Made by a program: the position numbers and the translations under genes
Notes under the pieces: generated by a model
The model's input: only the letters and a program-made list of their open reading frames with translations
Told to the model about the DNA's origin: nothing
Database searches by the model: none
DNA from: Congregibacter sp.
GTDB lineage: Bacteria > Pseudomonadota > Gammaproteobacteria > Pseudomonadales > Halieaceae
Direction: 5' to 3'
Assembly: GCA_013911345.1 (NCBI GenBank)
Contig: JACETJ010000058.1
Coordinates: 1-7,585 of the forward strand
DNA: 7,585 bases
Part shown: positions 1 through 5,845 of the stretch, piece after piece
How the letters are laid out: each line of letters opens with the position of its first letter
Position numbering within the stretch: the stretch's first letter is position 1

Positions 1-27
1 CGGATAAGTATTCCGGCTGATCCCGCT

Positions 28-465
28 ATGCTAATGACCAAACTCAAGACACTGTTCACCAAAGATGCCGGCGCACAGACACAGGAAGATCGGGCGCTGG
101 AACTGGCTTGCGCAGCGCTGATGTTTGAGGTGGCTCGTGCGGACTTCGCCATAGAGGAAGCGGAGCAGCAAGCGGTGCGCGCGCTGCTGATGACAGAATT
201 TGCGCTCACTCCTGAAGAGATCACAACAGTGACTGAAAAAGCGTCGGAGCAAGTGGACGCTGCAACCTGCCTGTTCGAATTTACCCGAACACTGAACGAC
301 TTAGCCTCAATAGAACAAAAGCGGGCGCTACTAGCCATGATGTGGCGAGTTGCGATGGCGGACAATGAACTAAGTCGTTACGAGGAGCACCTGATTCGCA
401 AGGTGGCCGACCTGCTGTATGTGCCGCACAGCGACTTTATTGCCGCCAAGCAACAGGCCATGTGA
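28..465 (+). CDS. TerB-fold (tellurite resistance TerB-like) protein
   Basis: A 145-residue, mostly helical, soluble protein of the TerB/TerB-like family, without signal peptide or membrane segment. Two similar acidic helical units can be seen. The first covers roughly residues 27-55, with an ARADF core and a following run of acidic residues (E43, E44, E46). The second covers roughly 100-135, with VAMADNELS (D112, E114) followed by E119/E120. In the family such Asp/Glu clusters bind divalent metal, but the function of stand-alone TerB proteins is poorly defined, and a tellurite role should not be assumed without the other ter genes, none of which is here. Start: ATG at 28; a second ATG at 34 would give a protein two residues shorter, and neither has a strong Shine-Dalgarno site. 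The gene is convergent with the EamA transporter. Family call fairly sure, role unknown. Confidence 0.82.
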   Translation: MLMTKLKTLFTKDAGAQTQEDRALELACAALMFEVARADFAIEEAEQQAVRALLMTEFALTPEEITTVTEKASEQVDAATCLFEFTRTLNDLASIEQKRALLAMMWRVAMADNELSRYEEHLIRKVADLLYVPHSDFIAAKQQAM

Positions 466-503
466 CACACCGTGTCATGTTAGGTGCCGAGCGACGCCCA
501 CCT
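460..503. terminator. Hairpins between convergent genes, possible bidirectional terminator
   Basis: TGACAC (463-468) and GTGTCA (472-477) form a six-pair stem with a three-base loop. Wobble pairs can extend it to 460-480, and it includes the TGA stop of the TerB-like gene. A second weak stem, AGGTG (482-486) with CACCT (499-503), lies between the two convergent genes. Neither has a clear T-tract, so termination is inferred mainly from position. Confidence 0.3.
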
Positions 504-524
504 TACAAACTCAGCCCCGCGCGA

Positions 525-1391
525 TTAACGTCCACCTCCCCGGGCACTCACCAGGCATCCGAGCACAATCAACCCTGTGCCCAGCAGGGTCCTCGCGGTG
601 ACCGGCTCCGCAAAAAACCACCATCCCAGCATCGCGGCCCATATAAATGCCGTGTACTCGATTACCACCAGACGCTGCGCTTCCGCCTGACGGTAAGCCA
701 ATGACATGAGCATCAGCGACGCCACAGCAAAGGCGGCTGCCAGCATCGCGCCGCCCCACTGTAATTGGCTTGCAGGCCATGACACTGCAAAAGGCACACC
801 CACCAGCAGCATCACAAACACGATGGTATTTTGATAGAACGCAATCTCCAGCGGCTTGGCCACCAGCGCCTGCATGCGCTGCAGTATCAGGTTGAAGGCG
901 TACATCACTGCCGACAGCAGCACTGCGGCCATGCCCACAGCATCACTACCCTCATCGACCGCCAACAACTCGCCACCGACAACCACCATTACCCCACCAA
1001 AACCCAAGACCGCCGCGAGCTTGGCGTTGGCCCCAATGCGCTCGCCAAGAAGGGGCACCGCGAGAAATAACGTGATAATCGGTGCGATAAAAGACAAGCC
1101 GATAGCCTGCGCAAGGGGAATGCGCGTCAGCCCAAAGAAGAACAGGTAAGCCATCACCGCGGTCAATGCCGCGCGAATCAGATGAATCTTCAATACGCGA
1201 CCGGAGGCCGGCACGGGGCGCGTCGGGAGATAGAGTACTGCGACAATCAGTGCGCCCATCGCCATGCGCCAAAACATCGCATTGTAGGTGCCCATCGCTA
1301 GCGCTTGCCCCTTCATCACGGCATCCATCATCGAGAACAGCATGATGCCCAGCGTCGCAACCAGCATGGGAGATTGAGCGGCTTTCTTCAT
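525..1391 (-). CDS. EamA/DMT family inner-membrane transporter
   Basis: A 288-residue polytopic protein of the drug/metabolite transporter superfamily, with about ten hydrophobic segments in two EamA repeats (about residues 10-142 and 150-282). Typical family traits are the LTRIPLAQAIGLSFIAPI stretch followed by a conserved LGERIG (residues 78-110) in the first half, and the AYRQAEA...EYTAFIWAAMLGWWFFAEP region in the second. Such proteins usually move small metabolites across the inner membrane; the substrate cannot be told from sequence. The reading frame is open back to 1505, but I place the start at 1391 (MKKAAQ), because GGGAA (1399-1403) sits seven bases upstream and the family begins at the first membrane helix. 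An ATG at 1442 is the alternative. It is the last gene of the leftward cluster, 159 bp after the ABM protein. Confidence 0.9.
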   Translation of the reverse strand: MKKAAQSPMLVATLGIMLFSMMDAVMKGQALAMGTYNAMFWRMAMGALIVAVLYLPTRPVPASGRVLKIHLIRAALTAVMAYLFFFGLTRIPLAQAIGLSFIAPIITLFLAVPLLGERIGANAKLAAVLGFGGVMVVVGGELLAVDEGSDAVGMAAVLLSAVMYAFNLILQRMQALVAKPLEIAFYQNTIVFVMLLVGVPFAVSWPASQLQWGGAMLAAAFAVASLMLMSLAYRQAEAQRLVVIEYTAFIWAAMLGWWFFAEPVTARTLLGTGLIVLGCLVSARGGGR

Positions 1392-1412
1392 ATGAGCGTT
1401 CCCGATGGGCAC

Positions 1413-1435
1413 CCCAGCCCTGATGGCTGGGTTTT
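1413..1435 (+). terminator. Strong hairpin with T-run, in the leader of the transporter gene
   Basis: CCCAGCC (1413-1419), a five-base loop and GGCTGGG (1425-1431), directly followed by TTTT (1432-1435), look like an intrinsic terminator on the plus strand. No plus-strand gene precedes it; it would stop transcription entering from the antisense side of the EamA gene. On the minus strand the same stem lies ten bases before the transporter's Shine-Dalgarno site and lacks a downstream T-run, so there it would be a leader hairpin rather than a terminator. If the alternative start at 1442 is used, it is coding. Confidence 0.4.
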
Positions 1436-1531
1436 GCGGCATGACAGAGAGTGTGCCGGACAATACGTGTAGCTGGCGAGAGTGGTCCAGCCTTGAGGCG
1501 ATCATCGCCCTTCGTCATCAGATTCAAGATT

Positions 1532-1544
1532 GCCGCGAAGCGGC
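1532..1544 (-). terminator. Small hairpin just after the ABM gene
   Basis: On the minus strand GCCGC-TTC-GCGGC forms a five-pair stem seven bases after the TGA of the ABM-fold gene, followed by AATCTT. It is short and the T-tract is poor; a weak terminator or a processing site is possible. Confidence 0.2.
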
Positions 1545-1550
1545 CAGCGG

Positions 1551-1898
1551 TCAGTCCTGAAAAAACCCGGTCTTTTTTTCGCCCGCTTCGGTGTAGACGG
1601 GTTCGCCGCGCTCTACGAGATAAGCTTGATTGGTGCTCTCCACAATCCCCACACCCTGTAGAAGCCCCGCCATCCGCTCGTAATAAGGATGCTGGAAGTG
1701 TGCTGCCAGGCTGTCGCTGTCCTCCCACAGCTCATACACCTGCATGCGCGTTGGGATAGCGGGATCAGGGGCGAAGCAGTAATCGTGACAACCCTGCTCT
1801 TCCTCGCGGGTCAGGCGCTGAACATCAGCAGTCAGCTCTACCGCCCGGTCGCGATCAGACTCGGTCGCAAATTCCAAAGCTGCCACAACAATAATCAT
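1551..1898 (-). CDS. Putative quinol monooxygenase, ABM domain
   Basis: A 115-residue soluble protein of the antibiotic-biosynthesis-monooxygenase (ABM) family, a ferredoxin-like fold that normally works as a dimer; the E. coli member is YgiN. Visible hallmarks are the N-terminal strand MIIVVAALEF (1-10), the EEEQGCHDYCF turn (32-42) and the YELWEDSDSLAAHFQHPYY stretch (55-73), which in the family ends helix 2 and lines the active-site pocket. Members act without cofactor on quinols or polyketides, and some have other or no known activity, so the oxygenase role is family inference. Cysteines 37 and 41 lie close together. The upstream ribosome-binding site is weak (GTGAGAA). It lies 93 bp after the four-helix membrane protein and 159 bp before the EamA transporter on the same strand. 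Confidence 0.85.
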   Translation of the reverse strand: MIIVVAALEFATESDRDRAVELTADVQRLTREEEQGCHDYCFAPDPAIPTRMQVYELWEDSDSLAAHFQHPYYERMAGLLQGVGIVESTNQAYLVERGEPVYTEAGEKKTGFFQD

Positions 1899-1963
1899 AG
1901 GATTCTCACTTTAGGTCCGCTCTCGATCGATTCGGTGAGCGACGCAATGCACCAAAGTTCTCA

Positions 1964-1987
1964 GACACCCCCTATCAGCGGGGTATC
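1964..1987 (-). terminator. Hairpin after the four-pass membrane protein gene
   Basis: On the minus strand GATACCCC and GGGGTGTC pair over eight positions (one G-U wobble) around an eight-base loop, starting four bases after the TGA of the 122-residue gene. The wobble becomes a C-A mismatch on the plus strand, so the structure favours the leftward transcript. No good T-run follows (TGAGAACTTT). A partial terminator or an mRNA-stabilising stem before the ABM gene is likely. Confidence 0.4.
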
Positions 1988-1991
1988 TCCA

Positions 1992-2360
1992 TCACGAGAT
2001 ACCGAGCCAGCCCAGCAGCGCGGTCATCGCCATCAAGTACATACCCGGCAATTTTAGAAGCCTCGCGTGACCCATCACACCGAGCAAAAGAAACAACCCC
2101 GCCCCCAATGCATTCACCAGCAAAACGGGGTAGCTCAATAAAGCCAGATCGGGCTTCATCGCCACACAAATGAGCGTGGCACCACTGACCAATAAAACAA
2201 CAGTGAACATATGCCAAGACACCAGACTAAGGGATCGCGTCAATGGCACGAGATCACTGGTATTCACGTGGCCCATATAAATCTTGCCTCCCACATAGCC
2301 ATGAAACAGCGCGCCACCCAATGCCACCACTGCGGCAGCCACCAGCAAAAGTGATTCCAT
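1992..2360 (-). CDS. Hypothetical four-pass membrane protein
   Basis: A 122-residue, very hydrophobic protein with four predicted membrane segments at about residues 3-20, 46-67, 73-94 and 104-121. Polar residues that stand out are H20 with the following GYVGGKIY (21-28), a short loop NTSDLVPLTR (33-42), H50 within helix 2 and H98-R100 in the second cytoplasmic or periplasmic loop. I do not recognise the family with certainty; paired histidines in a small four-helix protein could bind metal or haem, but this is speculation. The start is well supported: GAAGGAG (on the minus strand, within 2367-2373) lies seven bases before the ATG. It follows the 101-residue membrane protein by 63 bp and is followed by a hairpin. 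Confidence 0.8.
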   Translation of the reverse strand: MESLLLVAAAVVALGGALFHGYVGGKIYMGHVNTSDLVPLTRSLSLVSWHMFTVVLLVSGATLICVAMKPDLALLSYPVLLVNALGAGLFLLLGVMGHARLLKLPGMYLMAMTALLGWLGIS

Positions 2361-2423
2361 CGCAGGCTCCTTCAGATTCTGCAGTAAACAATAAAAATAG
2401 GTCGCCGCTCGATCATGTCCGGC

Positions 2424-2729
2424 TCACTCTGGCTTGCCGGTACTGCACCAAGGTAGCAATAGCATATGTCCGGTTTGCCAACGCATCCATAGTGCCACAG
2501 CCAGCCACACCACGACCAAGTAGGGCGTATCCGATATCAAATCCAGCGCCCAGGCGCGCTCCTCACCGAGACCCTCTGCAATCTGTGCCGACGTCAACTG
2601 TATGCCGTGGGTCAACGAGATCGCAATCGGCATGAACTTGAGCACTGCGGCGGTTGCTAGGCAAAAATTGGCCCATGCCAACAAACGGTGCCAGAAGTTA
2701 GTCACGGTATGGTGATGCCCGTGGCTCAT
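2424..2729 (-). CDS. Hypothetical two-pass membrane protein with His-rich N terminus
   Basis: A 101-residue protein beginning MSHGHHHTVTNFW. Two hydrophobic segments are seen, at about residues 16-35 and 66-84, joined by a polar stretch with several acidic residues (QIAEGLGEERAWALD) and ending in a short tail. The frame is open further upstream to 2786, but the start at 2729 is chosen because its ATG overlaps the TGA of the DUF938 methyltransferase as ATGA, a classic arrangement for coupled translation; no strong Shine-Dalgarno site is present. The H3/H5/H6/H7 cluster could bind a metal ion, as inference only. Product not recognised. The gene looks real because of the overlap and the regular membrane pattern, but its length and lack of known motifs limit certainty. 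Confidence 0.7.
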   Translation of the reverse strand: MSHGHHHTVTNFWHRLLAWANFCLATAAVLKFMPIAISLTHGIQLTSAQIAEGLGEERAWALDLISDTPYLVVVWLAVALWMRWQTGHMLLLPWCSTGKPE

Positions 2730-3337
2730 TGTTGACCAAAGACCAGAGCGAAGTTGTTCGCGGGCATAGTGATAATGTCTCGACAAACAAAGCTATGGTT
2801 TGCCGCGACTTCCGTCACAGACTCCAGATCTCTGACGCCCCACTCGGGATTCTGGGCCCTGAGCTGCCCATCAAATGACGCATTGGAGGGCGCTGTGTGC
2901 TGCCCATCACGCTTAAAAGGCCCATAGAGGATGATGACGGCGTCTGAACCTAGGATGCGTGCTGCCCCACCAAACATCGCCTCGCAGCAGGGCCACGGCG
3001 AGATATGCAACATATTGATGTTCACGATCGCCGTTATCGGCGCGGGAAGATCATTCTCGATTGGCCAGGCAGCATCGCGCACGTCGAGCTCGCGAGCGGG
3101 CAATAAACCGGAGGCGCCTGCCTCCTGGCGCCAGCTCTCGATCGAAGCCAAATTGATCGGGTCGATATCAGTGGGCAGCCAGTGATGCGTTTCCAGTTGG
3201 TGTGAAAAGAAAGCTGCGTGTTGGCCCGTGCCAGATGCAATCTCGAGAATCGTGCCCTTATCGGGCAAGTGCTCATGGAGGACAGCCAAGATTGCTTCGC
3301 GGTTTCGCTCGGTAGCGGGCGCGCAGCGTTTGGTCAT
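2726..3337 (-). CDS. DUF938 family SAM-dependent methyltransferase
   Basis: A 203-residue class I methyltransferase-like protein of the DUF938 family (related to human METTL26). It shows the family's features in order: ATERNREAIL near the N terminus (8-17), the SAM-binding glycine motif EIASGTGQHA (32-41), an acidic end of strand 2 at LPTDID (54-59), NINMLHISPW (107-116), the YGPFKRDGQHT loop (138-148), the SNASFDGQLR and NPEWGVRDLE stretch (151-172) and the C-terminal MPANNFALVF strand (191-200). Length is normal for the family; the substrate is unknown. The frame runs open to 3451, but the extra 38 residues do not resemble the family and would overlap the preceding small gene, so the start is ATG 3337, four bases after that gene's stop. 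It overlaps the next gene by four bases. Confidence 0.92.
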   Translation of the reverse strand: MTKRCAPATERNREAILAVLHEHLPDKGTILEIASGTGQHAAFFSHQLETHHWLPTDIDPINLASIESWRQEAGASGLLPARELDVRDAAWPIENDLPAPITAIVNINMLHISPWPCCEAMFGGAARILGSDAVIILYGPFKRDGQHTAPSNASFDGQLRAQNPEWGVRDLESVTEVAANHSFVCRDIITMPANNFALVFGQQ

Positions 3338-3341
3338 CGCG

Positions 3342-3476
3342 CTATTCGGCACCTGCGAGGAAAATCGCGATTGTCGGTATGAGCAGAACCAGACCGCCTG
3401 CCACCAGTAATAAGACTTCGGTCCGACCGCGCCACTTGGGGCGTTCGCCATCAGGGTTTTGGGGGACGTTGCTCAT
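3342..3476 (-). CDS. Small single-pass membrane protein
   Basis: A predicted 44-residue protein: a polar N terminus (MSNVPQNPDGERPKWRGR) and one membrane helix of about 20 residues (VLLLVAGGLVLLIPTIAIFL), ending AGAE. The basic residues before the helix suggest the N terminus stays in the cytoplasm. Two other in-frame ATGs, at 3506 (54 residues) and 3566 (74 residues), are possible; none of the three has a strong Shine-Dalgarno site, and I prefer 3476 because the coding character begins there. It sits four bases before the DUF938 start, which suggests one transcript and supports the gene being real. Function unknown; I do not recognise a family. Confidence 0.55.
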   Translation of the reverse strand: MSNVPQNPDGERPKWRGRTEVLLLVAGGLVLLIPTIAIFLAGAE

Positions 3477-3576
3477 GAACAATCTGCTCGCGTACTCAGT
3501 CGACATAATGATCTGTGCGTCGGCTGTCGGCAAGAGCAGGCGGAGTCGCTGGCAAAGTACTCGCACCGCTAACGGT

Positions 3577-3738
3577 TCAGGCCGCTATTTTGCAGCACCT
3601 TACCCGCACATCATCAGACTCTAAGCGCTGCTTCAGCACCTGAAAAATGTCATTGGCTGTCGTAAAGTCGCCGCAATGGCGCGCAATCCAGTAGAGCTTC
3701 GCCATGCTGCGATCACTCATCCGCTGATACAGATCCAT
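3577..3738 (-). CDS. Small conserved-looking protein, 53 residues
   Basis: A 53-residue soluble protein, MDLYQRMSDRSMAKLYWIAR and onward, predicted to be mainly helical, with H21/C22 and a C-terminal pair C48/C49. The frame is open upstream to 3921, but the 61 extra residues are of low complexity and unconvincing, while ATG 3738 is preceded by an excellent Shine-Dalgarno site: GGGAGGT at 3751-3745, six bases before the start. This makes it the likely first gene of the leftward cluster, with the divergent cupin on the other side of a 256-bp region. Function unknown; its size and charge would suit a small regulator or adaptor, but nothing in the sequence proves it. Confidence 0.68.
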   Translation of the reverse strand: MDLYQRMSDRSMAKLYWIARHCGDFTTANDIFQVLKQRLESDDVRVRCCKIAA

Positions 3739-3994
3739 CTCACCACCTCCCGTTAGTGAATGCCGTCCTTGGCATCGAGGTCGTCCTTGACTCGACTTCA
3801 GTGGAGCGGTGCTTCCGGAGCAGTGACTCACCCTGAAATCCGTTTCAGTATGGCTCTCGACCGAGCACTCGCCTTCACTCGATGCGCCAAAGCGTTGGCC
3901 CGTTGCGCCAGATACAAACATCCAGAGAAACAGCGGGAGTCACGTTTTTGTGGTAGATATTGATCAAAACAACATTAACTAAAGGGGGATCCAC
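3739..3994. promoter_or_regulatory. Divergent intergenic region, promoters likely
   Basis: This 256-bp gap separates the leftward cluster from the rightward cupin and must hold promoters for at least one of them. I cannot point to a convincing -35/-10 pair. What is visible: a perfect six-pair hairpin CTGAAA-TCCG-TTTCAG (3833-3848); the heptamer GTCCTTG twice, 16 bp apart, near 3768-3790; an AT-rich tract from about 3941 to 3982 with the palindrome TTGATCAA (3959-3966), a possible operator; and the cupin Shine-Dalgarno AGGGGG (3983-3988). Short open frames crossing it on either strand look non-coding. Confidence 0.5.
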
Positions 3995-4432
3995 ATGCTG
4001 GACATCAATTCTTTTGACGAAAACGCCATTACCTGGCGCGCATTACCTGACGTGGAGCACGTGTGGCTATCGATCTTGGATGTCGACGAGACAGCCAAAA
4101 TTGTCGACGTGCTGTTCCGATTTGGCGCAAACGAGAAGATCGTTCTGCACCGACACGTATCGGCATTTCATACATTCGTCGTCAAAGGTGAGCACCGGAT
4201 CTATACGCCGGAGGGCGAACTCAAAGAGGTGCGCCCAGTGGGCACCTATAAAGCGGGCAAGGCTGACCCGGAGCCGCATACAGAAGGGGGCGGCGATACA
4301 GATGTGATTATTCTGTTCAGCCTGCGGCCCTATTGTGATGGGCCCATTTATGAAATTCTCGACGATGACGGAAATATCGTCGACACCATGACCTTTGACG
4401 GCATGAAGGAACTCTACGCGGAAGCTGCGTAG
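3995..4432 (+). CDS. Cupin-fold protein with three-His metal site (ChrR/Dke1-like)
   Basis: A 145-residue single-domain cupin, cytoplasmic (no signal peptide). The first cupin motif is seen at H52-R-H54 followed by FHTFVVKGEHRIY (58-70), with H59 where many cupins have a metal-binding glutamate. The second motif falls around PVGTYKAGKADPEPH (81-95), giving H95. H52, H54 and H95 are spaced much like the three histidines that hold Fe(II) in acetylacetone dioxygenase Dke1 (known as H62, H64, H104), so a three-His non-haem iron dioxygenase or a ChrR-like sensor domain are both possible. The residues RPYCDGPIYEILDDDGN (111-127) form the C-terminal strands. The start is firm: AGGGGG six bases upstream. 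The exported two-repeat protein follows after 78 bp and may share its transcript. Fold sure, activity not. Confidence 0.83.
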   Translation: MLDINSFDENAITWRALPDVEHVWLSILDVDETAKIVDVLFRFGANEKIVLHRHVSAFHTFVVKGEHRIYTPEGELKEVRPVGTYKAGKADPEPHTEGGGDTDVIILFSLRPYCDGPIYEILDDDGNIVDTMTFDGMKELYAEAA

Positions 4433-4510
4433 GGTCACACGACAGGGAGCGTCAAATCCACGGGCCGTATGCCAAGGACTGTGCGGCCAACCAGAACCAG
4501 GAGGAACAAC

Positions 4511-5227
4511 ATGAAACTTTTTGTGACGCTACTCGCTGCGCTCTTCTCCACACTTGCGCTCGCCGACAATCATCGACCCAACAGTAAGTACTACGGGTTT
4601 TATCATTTCATCGCGCCGGACCCGGCTGCCGTGGTCGCGGCAACGGATAAGTTCTACGCCTCGGATTGCGGCAAAGCCTATCCGGCGGACGTCGGTCTGG
4701 CTGAAGAAGTGTTTAACGGCGCTTATCAGTCGACGCACTTTTTCATCAACACCTATCAGAATGCGGCGGACCAGGAAAAAGCCGCTGAGATCTTCCGCAG
4801 CTGCCCTGGCGGCCTGGAGTTTCTGGCCGACCTTAATGCGGCGGGGGTGATCCCGACTCGCGAATATCTGGGTTTTGCGCTTATCGAGGAAGGCGACTGG
4901 AACCAGGATCTGGTGTTTGCGAAATTTGATGTGATCATAGAACCGCAGAACCAGCGTGCTTATGCCATGGCCTATGCCAAGATGATGAATGCCGCAGCAG
5001 AAGATGTGGGTCTCCGGTCTTGGGGCAATGATCTGGTCGGCTTTGGTAACGACATGTTCACCAACTGGGTTTATCTGGGTGCAGAAAATCTGACACAACT
5101 CGATAAAATCCAGCAGGCACTCTTCGCGCATCCAGCCTATGCCGAATTCGCCCAAGAAACAGCGGGCATGAGAGTGAACGTGAATACAACGCAGCTGCAG
5201 TTCCTGAAAGCGTACCCGCGCCAGTAA
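4511..5227 (+). CDS. Exported protein with two similar halves, function unknown
   Basis: A 238-residue protein with a clear signal peptide: MKLF, a hydrophobic core and a cleavage site after ALA at residue 18. The mature part appears to be two related domains of about 95-100 residues, roughly 27-125 and 136-235. Each opens with an aromatic-rich strand (YYGFYHFIAPDP, VFAKFDVIIEPQ), has an acidic/glycine turn (GLAEEVFNG, GFGNDMFTN), a strand, an amphipathic helix and a final strand (REYLGFAL, TQLQFLKAY). This layout resembles duplicated ferredoxin-like (dimeric alpha-beta barrel) domains, but that is inference. C53 and C98 could form a disulfide in the first half; the second has no cysteine. 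The start is firm: AGGAGG at 4499-4504 with a six-base spacer, so an upstream in-frame ATG at 4469 is not used. A stable hairpin follows. Confidence 0.82.
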   Translation: MKLFVTLLAALFSTLALADNHRPNSKYYGFYHFIAPDPAAVVAATDKFYASDCGKAYPADVGLAEEVFNGAYQSTHFFINTYQNAADQEKAAEIFRSCPGGLEFLADLNAAGVIPTREYLGFALIEEGDWNQDLVFAKFDVIIEPQNQRAYAMAYAKMMNAAAEDVGLRSWGNDLVGFGNDMFTNWVYLGAENLTQLDKIQQALFAHPAYAEFAQETAGMRVNVNTTQLQFLKAYPRQ

Positions 5228-5246
5228 CGACGCTGTCACCTTTTGA

Positions 5247-5274
5247 TGCCCCGCACACGTTCCGTGGCGGGGCA
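5247..5274 (+). terminator. GC-rich hairpin, likely terminator of the exported-protein gene
   Basis: TGCCCCGC and GCGGGGCA form an eight-pair stem (5247-5254 with 5267-5274), with a further CAC/GTG pairing inside past a bulged A. It begins 20 bases after the stop codon. No T-run follows on the plus strand, so it may act as a weak terminator or protect the 3' end. Confidence 0.45.
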
Positions 5275-5331
5275 AACCAATTACACTGCTCGACTGAATG
5301 CACGCAACTGTTCACACAAGGGAGTGGGATT

Positions 5332-5739
5332 GTGACTCTTAAATCTATTCTATCGATGGTCTCGATTGCTTTGATGAGCACCCAGATTGCCCAGGCAAAC
5401 AACGTGGTAGTGGATATGTCTCAGGTACAGGACTACAACCAATATCAAGTAGACCTGCAGCAATGCGAGGGCCTGGCTGTGCAAAATCAGCCCGATGCGC
5501 CACAGCGTGAAGCCGTAGCCGGTACCGCAGTGAGAGGCGCCGCTGTCGGCGCAGCCGCAGGGGCCGTCAGCGGTGGTTCGGGTTCCAGTGCGGCCAAAAA
5601 GGGCGCGGGAATCGGGGTGATAGCGGCCGCCAGTCGCAACAGCCGCAATCGTCGGGCCGCGAGCGCCAATGCCAGCGCGCAGACGGATCAAATTGTGAAG
5701 AACTGCATGCGAGGACGGGGCTACAACGTCTTGAACTGA
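5332..5739 (+). CDS. Exported glycine-zipper (YMGG-like) protein
   Basis: A 135-residue exported protein. The signal peptide runs to AQA at residues 20-22, giving a mature N terminus of NNVVVDMS; there is no lipobox cysteine at the cleavage site, so it is probably soluble periplasmic or membrane-associated rather than a lipoprotein. After a short region with C45 comes an Ala/Gly-rich glycine zipper (about 62-100: AVAGTAVRGAAVGAAAGAV, then GAGIGVIAAA), a basic Arg/Asn/Ser linker and the closing segment QTDQIVKNCMRGRGYNVL, which is the usual C-terminal signature of this family; C125 could pair with C45. Related proteins insert into or bridge the outer membrane, but the role is not established. 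The start is GTG, preceded by AAGGGAG with a seven-base spacer; using a later ATG would break the signal peptide. Confidence 0.85.
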   Translation: MTLKSILSMVSIALMSTQIAQANNVVVDMSQVQDYNQYQVDLQQCEGLAVQNQPDAPQREAVAGTAVRGAAVGAAAGAVSGGSGSSAAKKGAGIGVIAAASRNSRNRRAASANASAQTDQIVKNCMRGRGYNVLN

Positions 5740-5749
5740 AGCGGTTCAC

Positions 5750-5790
5750 GCTGAGGTGAGGGATAACCGGACTTATTCCACTCCCTCAGC
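5750..5790 (+). terminator. Hairpin after the glycine-zipper gene
   Basis: TGAGGGA (5757-5763) pairs fully with TCCCTCA (5782-5788). An alternative pairing of GCTGAGG (5750-5756) with CCTCAGC (5784-5790) uses the same right arm, so the two folds exclude each other. No T-run follows; a modest terminator between convergent genes is likely. Confidence 0.4.
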
Positions 5791-5818
5791 AAGCTCCTAC
5801 TAAACGATTTGCCACGCT

Positions 5819-5843
5819 ACACCCTGGCCTCCGGGCGAGGTGT
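5819..5843 (-). terminator. Hairpin just after kbl
   Basis: ACACC (5819-5823) pairs with GGTGT (5839-5843), enclosing an inner GCC/GGC stem. On the minus strand it starts two bases after the TAG stop of kbl. It lacks a T-run immediately downstream, but the position at the end of the tdh-kbl unit fits termination. Confidence 0.4.
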
Positions 5844-5845
5844 CC

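Noticed and set aside
28..465. Tellurite resistance operon
   Set aside because: Only one TerB-like protein is present, with no TerC, TerD or TerZ neighbours; lone TerB-fold proteins are common and not linked to tellurite.
952..1728. 258-residue minus-strand frame overlapping the EamA gene and the ABM gene
   Set aside because: It lies out of frame across two recognisable genes and has the Arg/Ser/Gly-rich make-up of a shadow frame.
3338..3451. 38-residue N-terminal extension of the DUF938 protein
   Set aside because: It overlaps the small membrane protein gene and does not match the family, which starts close to the ATERNRE motif.
3739..3921. N-terminal extension of the 53-residue gene to 114 residues
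   Set aside because: The added part has no protein-like pattern, and a near-perfect Shine-Dalgarno site stands directly before the internal ATG at 3738.
3760..3963. Plus-strand open frame of 67 residues in the divergent intergenic region
   Set aside because: No good ribosome-binding site, unremarkable composition rich in Arg/Ser/Cys, and it overlaps the region that must hold promoters.
3958..3968. FNR/Anr-type operator near TTGATCAA before the cupin
   Set aside because: The FNR consensus needs TTGAT and ATCAA separated by four bases; here the halves are fused without a spacer.
4529..5275. Long 248-residue open frame on the minus strand opposite the exported protein
   Set aside because: It is antisense to a gene with signal peptide, strong ribosome-binding site and domain pattern; it is rich in Arg, His and Cys as expected for a shadow frame.
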